Positions 41,438-47,593 of a stretch of DNA of 47,593 nt are shown piece by piece. The DNA comes from Anaerolineae bacterium (GTDB lineage Bacteria > Chloroflexota > Anaerolineae > Aggregatilineales > Phototrophicaceae). Positions within the stretch are counted from its first letter, which is position 1. Each line of letters begins with the position of its first letter. The notes under the pieces were generated by a model. The model saw only the letters and a program-made list of their open reading frames with translations. It was not told the DNA's origin and searched no databases. Where the stretch lies: the NCBI GenBank assembly GCA_022824565.1, contig JAJDZQ010000055.1, forward strand, positions 1 to 47,593. Reading direction: 5' to 3'. The position numbers and the translations under genes are program-made.

Positions 41438-42298
41438 ATGCCCCAGCCGATCATCCACCTGTGTGGAGCCGCCGACGCGCCGCCGCTGCATCTGATGCCA
41501 GCCAATGGCTTCCCGCCACAGTGCTATTTGCCGCTGGTGCGAGCGCTGCCGGGTTATCGCGCCATGTGCTTGCCGCCGCGCGCTTTGTGGGGTGACCAGG
41601 CTGTGCCCGCTGGCTACCGCGGCTGGGACGAGGCAGCCGATGATTTGCTGGCTGGTCTGGAAGCGCACGATATCCATGGCAGCGTGGCGATCGGGCATTC
41701 GCTGGGCGGCATTATTTCCATGCTGGCGCTGATGAAGCAGCCTGGGCGTTTCTGCGCCTTGATTATGCTCGACCCCGTCCTGTTGCCGCAGCAAATGCTA
41801 CAGAACTTCACACGCGCCTGGCAAGACGGCAGCATAGAGCAGTTCCCGCTGGTCCGAGGAGCGCGCCGCCGCCGCCGCAAGTTTGACAACCAAGCCGATG
41901 CTTTTCGCCGTTTTCGTGACAAGCCGATCTTCGCAGATTGGACAGACGAAGCGCTGTGGCTCTATGTGCGGCAGGCCACGCAAGCGAGCGCGGACGGGCG
42001 CGGCATCGAGTTGGTTTGGAGCGGAGATTGGGAGGCGCATTATTTTGCCACGGTGTATCGACGGGTCTGGCAGGATCTACCCAGGCTGAATGGCATTGCG
42101 CCCACACTGTTGCTGCGCGCGCGCGGCAGCGATACCTTCCCCGACTCCGTGCTTGGGCAGGCACAAGACCTGCTGCCTGCGGCGGACTTCATTAACCTGG
42201 ACGGACAGGGTCATCTCTTCCCCCTGGCGGCACCCGAATTGACTGCGCAGGTCATTAAAAAGTGGCTGGCGGAAATCAGGACAGGCGCATCAAAATGA
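41438..42298 (+). CDS. alpha/beta-hydrolase fold protein
   Basis: The 286 aa protein has the nucleophile elbow AIGHSLGGIIS (Ser), LDPVLLPQQ as the region after it, and a distal histidine in DGQGHLFPLAAP. The oxyanion region is MPANGFPPQCYLPL. Substrates of such proteins range from esters to haloalkanes; none can be chosen here. ATG 41438 has no visible Shine-Dalgarno. An earlier ATG at 41393 gives an unlikely N-terminus. It is followed by a MITE-like repeat and tRNA-Phe. Confidence 0.87.
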   Translation: MPQPIIHLCGAADAPPLHLMPANGFPPQCYLPLVRALPGYRAMCLPPRALWGDQAVPAGYRGWDEAADDLLAGLEAHDIHGSVAIGHSLGGIISMLALMKQPGRFCALIMLDPVLLPQQMLQNFTRAWQDGSIEQFPLVRGARRRRRKFDNQADAFRRFRDKPIFADWTDEALWLYVRQATQASADGRGIELVWSGDWEAHYFATVYRRVWQDLPRLNGIAPTLLLRARGSDTFPDSVLGQAQDLLPAADFINLDGQGHLFPLAAPELTAQVIKKWLAEIRTGASK

Positions 42299-42330
42299 AC
42301 CTTGCGCAAGCTACCTGCCTCGAAAACTCA

Positions 42331-42524
42331 ACCACCGAGTACACCGAGGTTATTTTGAGTACGCCGAGAGGGAAGCAATGGCCTTGCGCTGTGATGAGGT
42401 GATCTGAAAGCCGAAATACAATATTCTTGTCATCAGTTTCGCAATTGCACAAAGCACAGACCTGTAATGCATGGCCGTAATCAAACCTCGGTGCACTCGT
42501 CTTTTGCTCGGTGCACTCGGTGGT
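42331..42524. repeat. MITE-like element with CACCGAG-type inverted ends
   Basis: ACCACCGAGTACACCGAG (42331-42348) is matched by CTCGGTGCACTCGGTGGT (42507-42524), 17 of 18 bases inverted. Secondary arms ACGCCGAG and CCTCGGTGCACTC lie just inside. The ends match those at 16559-16783. No open frame is present. It occupies most of the 318 bp spacer 42299-42616. Confidence 0.85.
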
Positions 42525-42567
42525 AAGGCTCTTCATGCGATTGCCGTTTGGCGGCAGGCCCGAGCCC

Positions 42568-42596
42568 TTGACAGCGCGCGCTAGTCTCGCTACACT
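42568..42596 (+). promoter_or_regulatory. sigma-70-type promoter of tRNA-Phe
   Basis: TTGACA (42568-42573) and TACACT (42591-42596) are separated by exactly 17 bases. The -10 ends 20 bp before the tRNA 5' end. It is the cleanest promoter in the window for a stable RNA. Confidence 0.8.
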
Positions 42597-42616
42597 GCCC
42601 TATCCAATGACATTCT

Positions 42617-42689
42617 GCCGAGATAGCTCAGTTGGTAGAGCATCGCACTGAAAATGCGGGTGTCCCCAGTTCAAGTCTGGGTCTCGGCA
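42617..42689 (+). tRNA. tRNA-Phe (anticodon GAA)
   Basis: The acceptor stem GCCGAGA pairs with TCTCGGC, discriminator A. The D-arm is TAGCTCAGTTGGTAGAGCA. The anticodon arm is CGCAC-TGAAAAT-GCG with anticodon GAA. The T-arm is CCCAGTTCAAGTCTGGG. It reads UUC/UUU. The 3' CCA is not encoded (ACAC follows). Confidence 0.97.
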
Positions 42690-42796
42690 CACAAACAGCT
42701 CCGCCTGTCTGTTCGGCATTTGCCAGTTCGAACTCTGTAGGCGGTACTGGTATCGTCCACAAGCCGCTGCGATTCATTTGTGGTTAAGATTGGTTC

Positions 42797-43993
42797 ATGC
42801 GGACCATCCTGCTCATCTCGCGTTGTCCACCGTGGCCCCTGCATCTGGGCGCGCGTTTGATCGTCTGGCATCTGTGCCGCGAACTGAGCAAGCGCGGGTA
42901 TGTCATCGACCTGCTGGCTCTGCACAACGATGACGATGCTGCCGGGCATATCGACCGTTATCGCGCCTATTTTCGCCATATCCAGCTCTTCCGCGAAAAG
43001 CCTCGCAGCAATGTCGCCTATCTGCGCCGGCTATTGATGCCTGGCGCGCGGTTCGCGGCCTCGCCAGACAAGAGCTTCTGCCCGCCGCTGTGGCAGGCCA
43101 TCGCCGACCGGCTCCAGCATTGCGAATACGACCTCGTGCATTGCTTCGGTGGCATCAACGTCTATGAATACGCGCCGCTGTACCCGCATTTGCCCAGGTT
43201 GATCACGCCTTACGAGTCGCATACGTTGTTCCTGCGGTCGGCTGCCCGGCAGGGCGACCTTTCCGCGAGCTTGCAGATGCCGATTGCCCGCCGCTTCGAG
43301 CGCTTCATGTTCACGCCCTACGACCGCACAATTGTCATTTCTGATGTTGACGCCGCCATGCTGCGCGACTTGCAACCGGCTTTGCGAGTGGAGGTCATTC
43401 CCAATGGCATTGAACTCGTTCAATTCCGCCCGCCCGCGCCCGCCCGCGACCGCAACACATTGATCTTTGTGGGCAACTTTGGCTATGCGCCCAATCAGGA
43501 TGCGGCTCGTTTGTTGACAGCGCAGATTCTGCCAGCGGTGCGCGAGAAGCTGCCCCAGGCGCGGTTGCAACTGGTCGGCGCAAACCCGCCCGATTGGCTG
43601 CGCGCGCAAGCGAACCAGCATATCGAGGTCACCGGCCGCGTAGCCGATGTCGCCCCCTATCTGGCTGGCGCCGCAGTATTCGTGTGCCCGTTGCGCATCG
43701 GCGCGGGCTTGAAGAACAAAGTGCTGGAAGCGCTGGCTATGGGCACGCCGGTCGCCGCAACGCAGCTGAGCGTCGATGGCATCGCAGTCCGCCACCAGGA
43801 GTCTGCGCTGATTGCGCCGGTCGATCAACTGGCGGGGACGGTGATTCGCCTGCTGGGCGACGCAGCCCTGCAAGCCAACTTGTCACAGAACGGCCGGCGA
43901 CTGATTGAAGCCAGCTATACCTGGACGCGGACAGCGGATGCCTACGAGCGGCTGTATAGCGAGATCTGTAGCGACAGACCCCCACCCCCATAA
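42797..43993 (+). CDS. GT4-family (GT-B) glycosyltransferase, second
   Basis: The 398 aa protein opens MRTILLISRCPPWPLHLGAR and resembles exopolysaccharide/PEP-CTERM-associated sugar transferases. It has FVGNFGYAPNQDAARLL, QLVGANPPDWLRA, and VCPLRIGAGLKNKVLEALAM, with the nucleotide-sugar-binding E in the C-terminal GT domain. It probably adds a sugar to an envelope polysaccharide. The ATG has no Shine-Dalgarno in GATTGGTTC, so it may be leaderless or coupled. It follows tRNA-Phe with a ~100 bp spacer that holds nothing else I can name. The R1 repeat begins 2 bp after its stop. Confidence 0.88.
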   Translation: MRTILLISRCPPWPLHLGARLIVWHLCRELSKRGYVIDLLALHNDDDAAGHIDRYRAYFRHIQLFREKPRSNVAYLRRLLMPGARFAASPDKSFCPPLWQAIADRLQHCEYDLVHCFGGINVYEYAPLYPHLPRLITPYESHTLFLRSAARQGDLSASLQMPIARRFERFMFTPYDRTIVISDVDAAMLRDLQPALRVEVIPNGIELVQFRPPAPARDRNTLIFVGNFGYAPNQDAARLLTAQILPAVREKLPQARLQLVGANPPDWLRAQANQHIEVTGRVADVAPYLAGAAVFVCPLRIGAGLKNKVLEALAMGTPVAATQLSVDGIAVRHQESALIAPVDQLAGTVIRLLGDAALQANLSQNGRRLIEASYTWTRTADAYERLYSEICSDRPPPP

Positions 43994-43995
43994 AG

Positions 43996-44208
43996 AGCTG
44001 AGGACTGGACAGGTTTCCAAGAGAGCGCACGTGAGGGCCTACCCCACCCCCCAACCCCCTCCCCGAAGCATCAGGGAGGGGGAGCGCAATCAGAGAAAAT
44101 GAACACTGATGCTCAATTTCTTGCAGATTAGCAAGGTTTGCACTGGTTTCTCGACGAGTCTCCCTTCTCCATTGATATGGGGAAGGGCTGGGGATGGGGT
44201 AGAATGAA
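43996..44208 (-). repeat. R1 dispersed repeat, copy C (inverted, most complete)
   Basis: Read on the minus strand, it runs from TTCATTCTACCCCATCC (shared with copy A) through GACTCGTCGAGAAACC, CTGCAAGAAATTGAGCAT, the hairpin and CCTCACGTGCGCTCTCTTGG to CCTCAGCT (shared with copy B). It therefore spans the whole ~213 bp consensus. It starts 2 bp after the glycosyltransferase stop. No coding frame is present. Confidence 0.9.
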
Positions 44209-44229
44209 ACATGTCCTCTCCTCAGCCAT

Positions 44230-44322
44230 AAAGAGGGAGGGGCTTATTTTGCGCAAATCTCGGATTGCTTAGCTCCCCTTCCCTCCTCGTGGGGGAAGGG
44301 GCCGGGGGATGGGGGGGCGAGC
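44230..44322. repeat. R2 composite repeat with linker
   Basis: This copy has AAGAGGGAGGGGC, then linker GGCTTATTTTGCGCAAATCT then CGGATTGCTTAGCT (44240-44273), then CCCCTTCCCTCCTCG with GGGGGAAGGGGCCGGGGGAT. The linker matches those at 24272 and 34820. It stands directly beside R1 copy C, so 43994-44332 is wholly repeat DNA. Confidence 0.8.
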
Positions 44323-44332
44323 AGCTGCCGCC

Positions 44333-45421
44333 TCAGACGATCATCAACTGGTCGCGGGCGGGCAATTGTGGAAAAGGCGCGTGCGGCAAGGTCTGATACC
44401 AAAAGGCGACCGACGCGATGTCGTCTTGCAAGGGCAGATAGCGCCGATTGTAGCCCCAGCCCAGCGCTTGCATGGTGACGCACAAGTCCGACTCGAAGCG
44501 GATAGGGTCGGTGATGTGCCAGCGATACATGCCCATGCGCAGCTGGGTGTGGTAATCGCCAGCGCCGCGAATGACCTGGTGAAAGCCGGCGTAGGGCGTC
44601 GTGAAAGTCACATAGCCTTCATTGTGGCGCGGGCTGGGGTCGAAGTTATAAGAGCCGCAGAAATAATCTTCTGTGCCCGTGCCACAGATGGTCGGATATT
44701 CATCGCCATCCAGGTAGAACTTCAACTCGCCTTCGCCCCACCAGCCGTTGTTGTTCGCGCCCCAAGCCACATAGGTGCCTACATAATGCCCGCGCCCGCG
44801 AATGCCATCGACGATCGTATACACTTCCTTGTAGGGCAAGGGATTGACGCGCCGGAATTGCGCATGAAAGTAAGCCGCGTCGTCTGGCACTTCGGTCAAC
44901 GTATAATTGACTTGGTAATAGAGGGTCAGGTCTTCTTCGGCGATGTTGCTGATGGTCATGTGGCAGTGGCGGCGGAAGGGCATCTCCCAATAGGAGTTGA
45001 AGGCGCTGCCCGGATTGACGCAGATGGGCAGCGATGACACCTGGGCATACTGCCCCCAGCCCACCGCGAAGAAGTCGCCCAGCGGGCATTCTACAGAGGG
45101 AATGTCGCTGCCATCCCAATAGATGCGCAGAATGATATATCGCCAATTGTTGCCAGATGGCGTCATCCACATCTGCTGGATGGTGCCGGGTCCAGCAATA
45201 TCCGCCATGGTGAAGGTCTCGCCAGCCGCGATGCGCACCGAAGGCGACACTTTCCAGCCATGCCCCAGGTCGCGCGCTGCTCGGCTGCCCGTGCCCTCGT
45301 CTGCCCGGCCGCCCGCCCCTTTTGCGCCAGTGAAATTCTCCGCGCTGATCGAGCGAGTCTGCGCATGCGAAAGGCGCGACAGATTGCCCAGGTGCATGCC
45401 GAGTCCGTTGAAGCTGGCCAT
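44333..45421 (-). CDS. DUF2961/GH172-like protein
   Basis: The 362 aa protein has the DUF2961 pattern: GPGTIQQMWMTPS and YWDGSDIPSVECPLGDFFAVG near the start, then WWGEGELKFYLDGDEYPTI and GTGTEDYFCGSYNF. In GH172 enzymes, glutamates in these last two segments (GEGE, TGTED) are the catalytic residues acting on D-fructofuranosyl or D-arabinofuranosyl linkages. No signal peptide is seen, so an intracellular site is likely. It may act on oligosaccharides brought in, but no transporter is adjacent. ATG 45421 follows an AGAAAAGGATCG ribosome site. Confidence 0.85.
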   Translation of the reverse strand: MASFNGLGMHLGNLSRLSHAQTRSISAENFTGAKGAGGRADEGTGSRAARDLGHGWKVSPSVRIAAGETFTMADIAGPGTIQQMWMTPSGNNWRYIILRIYWDGSDIPSVECPLGDFFAVGWGQYAQVSSLPICVNPGSAFNSYWEMPFRRHCHMTISNIAEEDLTLYYQVNYTLTEVPDDAAYFHAQFRRVNPLPYKEVYTIVDGIRGRGHYVGTYVAWGANNNGWWGEGELKFYLDGDEYPTICGTGTEDYFCGSYNFDPSPRHNEGYVTFTTPYAGFHQVIRGAGDYHTQLRMGMYRWHITDPIRFESDLCVTMQALGWGYNRRYLPLQDDIASVAFWYQTLPHAPFPQLPARDQLMIV

Positions 45422-45440
45422 GGCGATCCTTTTCTATTCA

Positions 45441-45480
45441 TGCGCCCCTCCCTCATTAGGGGGTTGGGGTGGGGGCTCCC
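45441..45480. repeat. R2 single module, running into a coding end
   Basis: CGCCCCTCCCTCATTAGGGG with GTTGGGGTGGGGG is a single R2 module. Its middle provides the stop codon and the final PTPTP codons of the lipoprotein gene on the minus strand (stop 45456-45458). Confidence 0.7.
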
Positions 45481-46022
45481 GCGAGATTGTCAAAATGTAG
45501 CTGAAATACCTGGCAGACATCGCTGTGCGAGCCGACATAGACATAGCTGATTGTGTCGCCCAAATAGGTCAACGAGCCGGCATCCGAGCAGGGATCGATG
45601 CTCACATTCTGGGCGCTGGCATTGCCTTCTTGCCCGCCCAACGCGCAGTTGATGAGCTCCTGGTTGATGCGCGACTGGTTGATCACCAAGGCTGCGCCGA
45701 CGCGCGGCATCAACAGGTTGAAGCTGTCTTCTTGATAATAACGAGCGGCGATCGCGCCTCGATCTTGGAAGCACTGCAAGATCTGCTCCAGCTTGGCGAT
45801 AGCGGCTGTTACGCCGATCTGCCCGCCCATCAACGCCGCCCCGCCCACCGCGGCGAACGCGCCATCAATGGTCGTGTCGACATCGGTGGCGCTGTATGAC
45901 GCCAGATTGGGCAACAGACGTTGCGCCGAAGTGGCATCGTTGGCGATATTGCCCGTCACGCTGCAAGCCGACAGCATGGGCAGCAGCAGGCACAGCAACG
46001 CGAACCAATGCAACAGTCTCAA
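45456..46022 (-). CDS. hypothetical lipoprotein
   Basis: The 188 aa protein has a lipoprotein signal: MRLLHWFALLCLLLPMLSAC, with lipobox LSAC and Cys20 to be lipidated. The mature part has LEQILQCFQDRGAIAARYYQ, INQELINCALGG, PCSDAGSLTYLG and SDVCQVFQLH, with several cysteines that could pair. I do not recognise a family. The C-terminal PTPTP comes from the R2 repeat at 45441. GGGAGGAGG lies 13 bases before the ATG. Confidence 0.75.
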   Translation of the reverse strand: MRLLHWFALLCLLLPMLSACSVTGNIANDATSAQRLLPNLASYSATDVDTTIDGAFAAVGGAALMGGQIGVTAAIAKLEQILQCFQDRGAIAARYYQEDSFNLLMPRVGAALVINQSRINQELINCALGGQEGNASAQNVSIDPCSDAGSLTYLGDTISYVYVGSHSDVCQVFQLHFDNLAGAPTPTP

Positions 46023-46128
46023 GAGCCAGCCTCCTCCCTATGCCAGGCTCGAATAGCCAACACGCGCATTGTAGCAGATATCGCAATAGCTCGCGTTGGG
46101 TTTCGCCGCCAGCCCCAGACCAAGCGCA

Positions 46129-46214
46129 GTGCCACAGAGACACAGAGGCACAGAGAAGAACTTTGCTTTTCTCTGTGTGTGTACTCTCTGCAACTCGGTG
46201 AACTCGGTGGTGTA
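46129..46214. repeat. hybrid MITE-like element (CACAGAG left, CTCGGTG right arms)
   Basis: The left side is GCCACAGAGACACAGAGGCA then CAGAGA; the right side is TCTCTGTGTGTGTACTCTCT then CAACTCGGTGAACTCGGTGG. It mixes the ends of the 17297 element (CACAGAG) with those of 16559 and 42331 (CTCGGTG). It lies in the 285 bp spacer 46023-46307, upstream of a TACACT (46264-46269) with extended TGC that may be the FAH gene promoter. Confidence 0.65.
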
Positions 46215-46307
46215 GCATTTGAGACGTTTTCCTTGCCCTGTCGCCAGCCCAGACGCACTGTGCTACACTAGCGCCAAAATCTGCCCGGCAGAAACGAGCG
46301 AGGACAC

Positions 46308-47114
46308 ATGAAGCTGCTGCGTTATGCAATTGATGGCGAAGTGCATATCGGCATCCTGAACGGCGAGGCAATCCAACGCCTGCAAGCCAACGACCTGCGC
46401 GAGTTGATGTCTGGCGCGCCGCCAACCACTGGCGATACCGACCAGCCAGACGCCGTGAAGATTCTGCCGCCGCTGCTGCCCGGCAAGATCCTGGCGATCG
46501 GCCGCAATTATGCCGAACACGCGCGCGAGCTGGACAATGAAGTCCCGCAAGAGCCGCTGGTCTTCGCGGTCATGCCCAGCGCGGTCATCGGGCACGGCGA
46601 GACGATCGAATGGGAGCGGGCCATCACCCAGCAGGTCGATTGGGAAGGCGAGCTGGCGGTCGTCATCGGGGCGACGGCGCGCAAGCTCAGCGAGGCCGAC
46701 GCGCTGGATGTCGTCTTCGGCTACACGATCGCCAACGATGTTTCGGCGCGGGATTTGCAGACGCGCGACAAACAATGGACGCGCGCCAAAGGCCTCGATA
46801 CATTCTGCCCGCTGGGTCCCTATCTCGTAACCGCCGATGACATCCCCGACCCGCAGGCGCTGCAAATCGTGACGCAGGTCGACGGCGTCGAGAAGCAGAA
46901 TGGCCGCACAGCCGACATGATCTTCAGTGTGCGCCGGCTGATTGCGCATTTGTCGCGCGCATTCACACTGAATCCCGGCGATATCATCTTGACCGGCACC
47001 CCATCGGGCGTGGGCAAGGCGCAGAAGCCGCCGCAATTCCTGACCACCGGCAGCGAAGTCAGCATCAGCATCGCGGAAATCGGCAAATTGACCAATCCCT
47101 GCCGCGTGTTATAA
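46308..47114 (+). CDS. fumarylacetoacetate hydrolase (FAH) family enzyme
   Basis: The 268 aa protein belongs to the FAH/ureidoglycolate-lyase-like family acting on C-C bonds of beta-diketo acids. The core motif KILAIGRNYAEHARE opens the domain. The metal ligands lie in VDWEGELAVVIG (two Glu) and ANDVSARD (Asp). GLDTFCPLGPYLV and ILTGTPSGVG are standard. The substrate is not clear: 2-hydroxyhepta-dienedioate isomerase, oxaloacetate decarboxylase or fumarylpyruvate hydrolase are all possible. GCGAGGAC precedes the ATG. The promoter of the next gene lies within its final codons. Confidence 0.92.
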   Translation: MKLLRYAIDGEVHIGILNGEAIQRLQANDLRELMSGAPPTTGDTDQPDAVKILPPLLPGKILAIGRNYAEHARELDNEVPQEPLVFAVMPSAVIGHGETIEWERAITQQVDWEGELAVVIGATARKLSEADALDVVFGYTIANDVSARDLQTRDKQWTRAKGLDTFCPLGPYLVTADDIPDPQALQIVTQVDGVEKQNGRTADMIFSVRRLIAHLSRAFTLNPGDIILTGTPSGVGKAQKPPQFLTTGSEVSISIAEIGKLTNPCRVL

Positions 47115-47115
47115 T
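47088..47115 (+). promoter_or_regulatory. strong promoter inside the 3' end of the FAH gene
   Basis: TTGACC (47088-47093) and TATAAT (47110-47115) are separated by 16 bases, 5/6 and 6/6 matches to consensus. It would start a transcript at about 47122 for the small membrane protein and the DNA methyltransferase behind it, independent of the FAH gene. Confidence 0.75.
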
Positions 47116-47145
47116 TGGCGCAAACCGAAAGACGAGGGACAAGCA

Positions 47146-47376
47146 ATGGCTAGCGCGGGGAATACCATGCATCAGGAAGCATCGCTGCTTGAAAGGGTGA
47201 CCAGGCTGGAAATGACCGACGAAAAAGTCCTGCCGCACTTTGCCACCAAAGCAGATATGGAGCGGCAGACGCGCCTTATTGTGATGTGGGTGATTGCGAC
47301 TCAGATTGCGGTTGTCGGCATGATGATTACACTGTTTGGCATTGCTGTTGCCTTGTTCCTGAACTACGCGCGATAG
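47146..47376 (+). CDS. small coiled-coil/transmembrane protein
   Basis: The 76 aa protein has an N-terminal amphipathic helix (LLERVTRLEMTDEKVL), the segment FATKADMERQTRL, and one C-terminal span (IVMWVIATQIAVVGMMITLF continuing to GIAVALFL). It therefore looks like a tail-anchored or bitopic small protein; its layout recalls DUF1640-like or phage-associated coiled-coil/TM proteins. Function unknown. GAGGGA precedes ATG 47146. It has its own promoter and lies 32 bases before the methyltransferase start, so the two are probably co-transcribed. Confidence 0.7.
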   Translation: MASAGNTMHQEASLLERVTRLEMTDEKVLPHFATKADMERQTRLIVMWVIATQIAVVGMMITLFGIAVALFLNYAR

Positions 47377-47408
47377 CTTAATCGATCGCCTCGAATGCGC
47401 ATTTCCCC

Positions 47409-47593
47409 ATGAACCGCACACTTTTCGCCGCCGATTGCCTGGAAATCTTGAACGACAGCGCCGCGCTGCCAGACGCTTCCATCGACCTCATCTACCTCGA
47501 CCCGCCATTCAATTCCAACAGCAAATACAACCTGCCATTCAAGGGCAAAGACAAAACGCACAAGCCGGTCGAAGCCTTCGTCGATATCTGGAA
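47409..47593 (+). CDS. DNA methyltransferase (amino-methyltransferase type), N-terminal fragment cut by the window end
   Basis: The open frame from ATG 47409 to the last base encodes 61 residues. They include LFAADCLEILND, ASIDLIYLDPPFNSNSKYN and AFVDIW. DPPF is catalytic motif IV of N6-adenine/N4-cytosine methyltransferases, and the surrounding DLIYLDPPF is typical of type III or stand-alone site-specific methyltransferases. The target-recognition part and any partner endonuclease lie beyond the window. The TM-protein gene stands 32 bases upstream. Confidence 0.85.
   Translation, partial: MNRTLFAADCLEILNDSAALPDASIDLIYLDPPFNSNSKYNLPFKGKDKTHKPVEAFVDIW

Noticed and set aside
1..47593. CRISPR array, prophage or insertion sequence
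   Set aside because: No regularly spaced direct repeats, no transposase or integrase and no phage structural genes were seen. The repeats present are dispersed and non-coding.

Overview
This 47.6 kb window reads as a chromosomal segment of a free-living bacterium with GC-rich coding DNA, closely packed genes in short same-strand groups, and many G/C-rich dispersed repeats between genes. The gene mix suggests an uncultured Chloroflexota (Anaerolineae-like) genome: a sortilin/BNR 'glycosyl hydrolase', a DUF2961 protein, an NHLRC2-like thioredoxin protein, FAH-family and PhyH-family enzymes, a ThrRS without a TGS domain, and a cysteine-free S4. That placement is an inference from gene content; no rRNA is present to test it. 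Most of the window is ordinary housekeeping and metabolic DNA.

Layout. Positions 1-4078 hold uvrA and mtnP. Positions 4188-6238 are a clearly AT-richer two-gene island on the minus strand, an AAA ATPase plus an RloB-like protein, matching the RloA/RloB (AbiL-like) abortive-infection architecture. Positions 6397-14482 carry a BNR/VPS10 protein, an M3 oligopeptidase with a heptose adenylyltransferase-like gene, a small NTP kinase-like gene, a DtxR regulator and a phosphotransferase. Positions 14519-17208 (minus) hold rpsD, a PhyH dioxygenase with a small partner, and a DUF697-like membrane protein. Positions 17560-24217 hold a glycosyltransferase/GNAT pair, cysS, rlmB, an HdeD-like membrane protein, and pcm with a DUF1917-like partner. 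Positions 24412-29005 hold metY, a DMT transporter, an FGGY kinase and a membrane-anchored protein. Positions 29210-35932 hold envelope-type proteins: an SH3/clan-A hydrolase, an exported cysteine-patterned TPR protein, an exported thioredoxin/NHL protein and an HtrA-like protease. Positions 36116-43993 hold a second DMT transporter, ferredoxin, tRNA-Arg(CCU), thrS, a rhomboid protease, a DUF2304 protein, an alpha/beta hydrolase, tRNA-Phe(GAA) and a second glycosyltransferase. Positions 44333-47593 hold a DUF2961 protein, a lipoprotein, an FAH-family enzyme, a small membrane protein and the start of a DNA methyltransferase cut by the window end.

Between genes there are three kinds of dispersed repeat. 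R1 is a ~180-210 bp element in three copies (1-178, 9549-9737, and inverted at 43996-44208). R2 is a modular G-run hairpin family in at least seven spacers, often touching stop codons; three copies carry the same ~20 bp insert. The third kind is MITE-like elements bounded by inverted CACCGAG or CACAGAG repeats (16559-16783, 17297-17451, 42331-42524, 46129-46214). These account for nearly all spacers longer than about 150 bp.

The best candidates for unusual biology are the RloA/RloB-like island, the exported TPR protein with three exact C-x30-C pairs next to an exported thioredoxin-fold protein, the HtrA-like protease with a 29-residue arginine/lysine-rich insertion, and the repeat families. 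The methyltransferase at the right edge has its own strong promoter and may start another system beyond the window.
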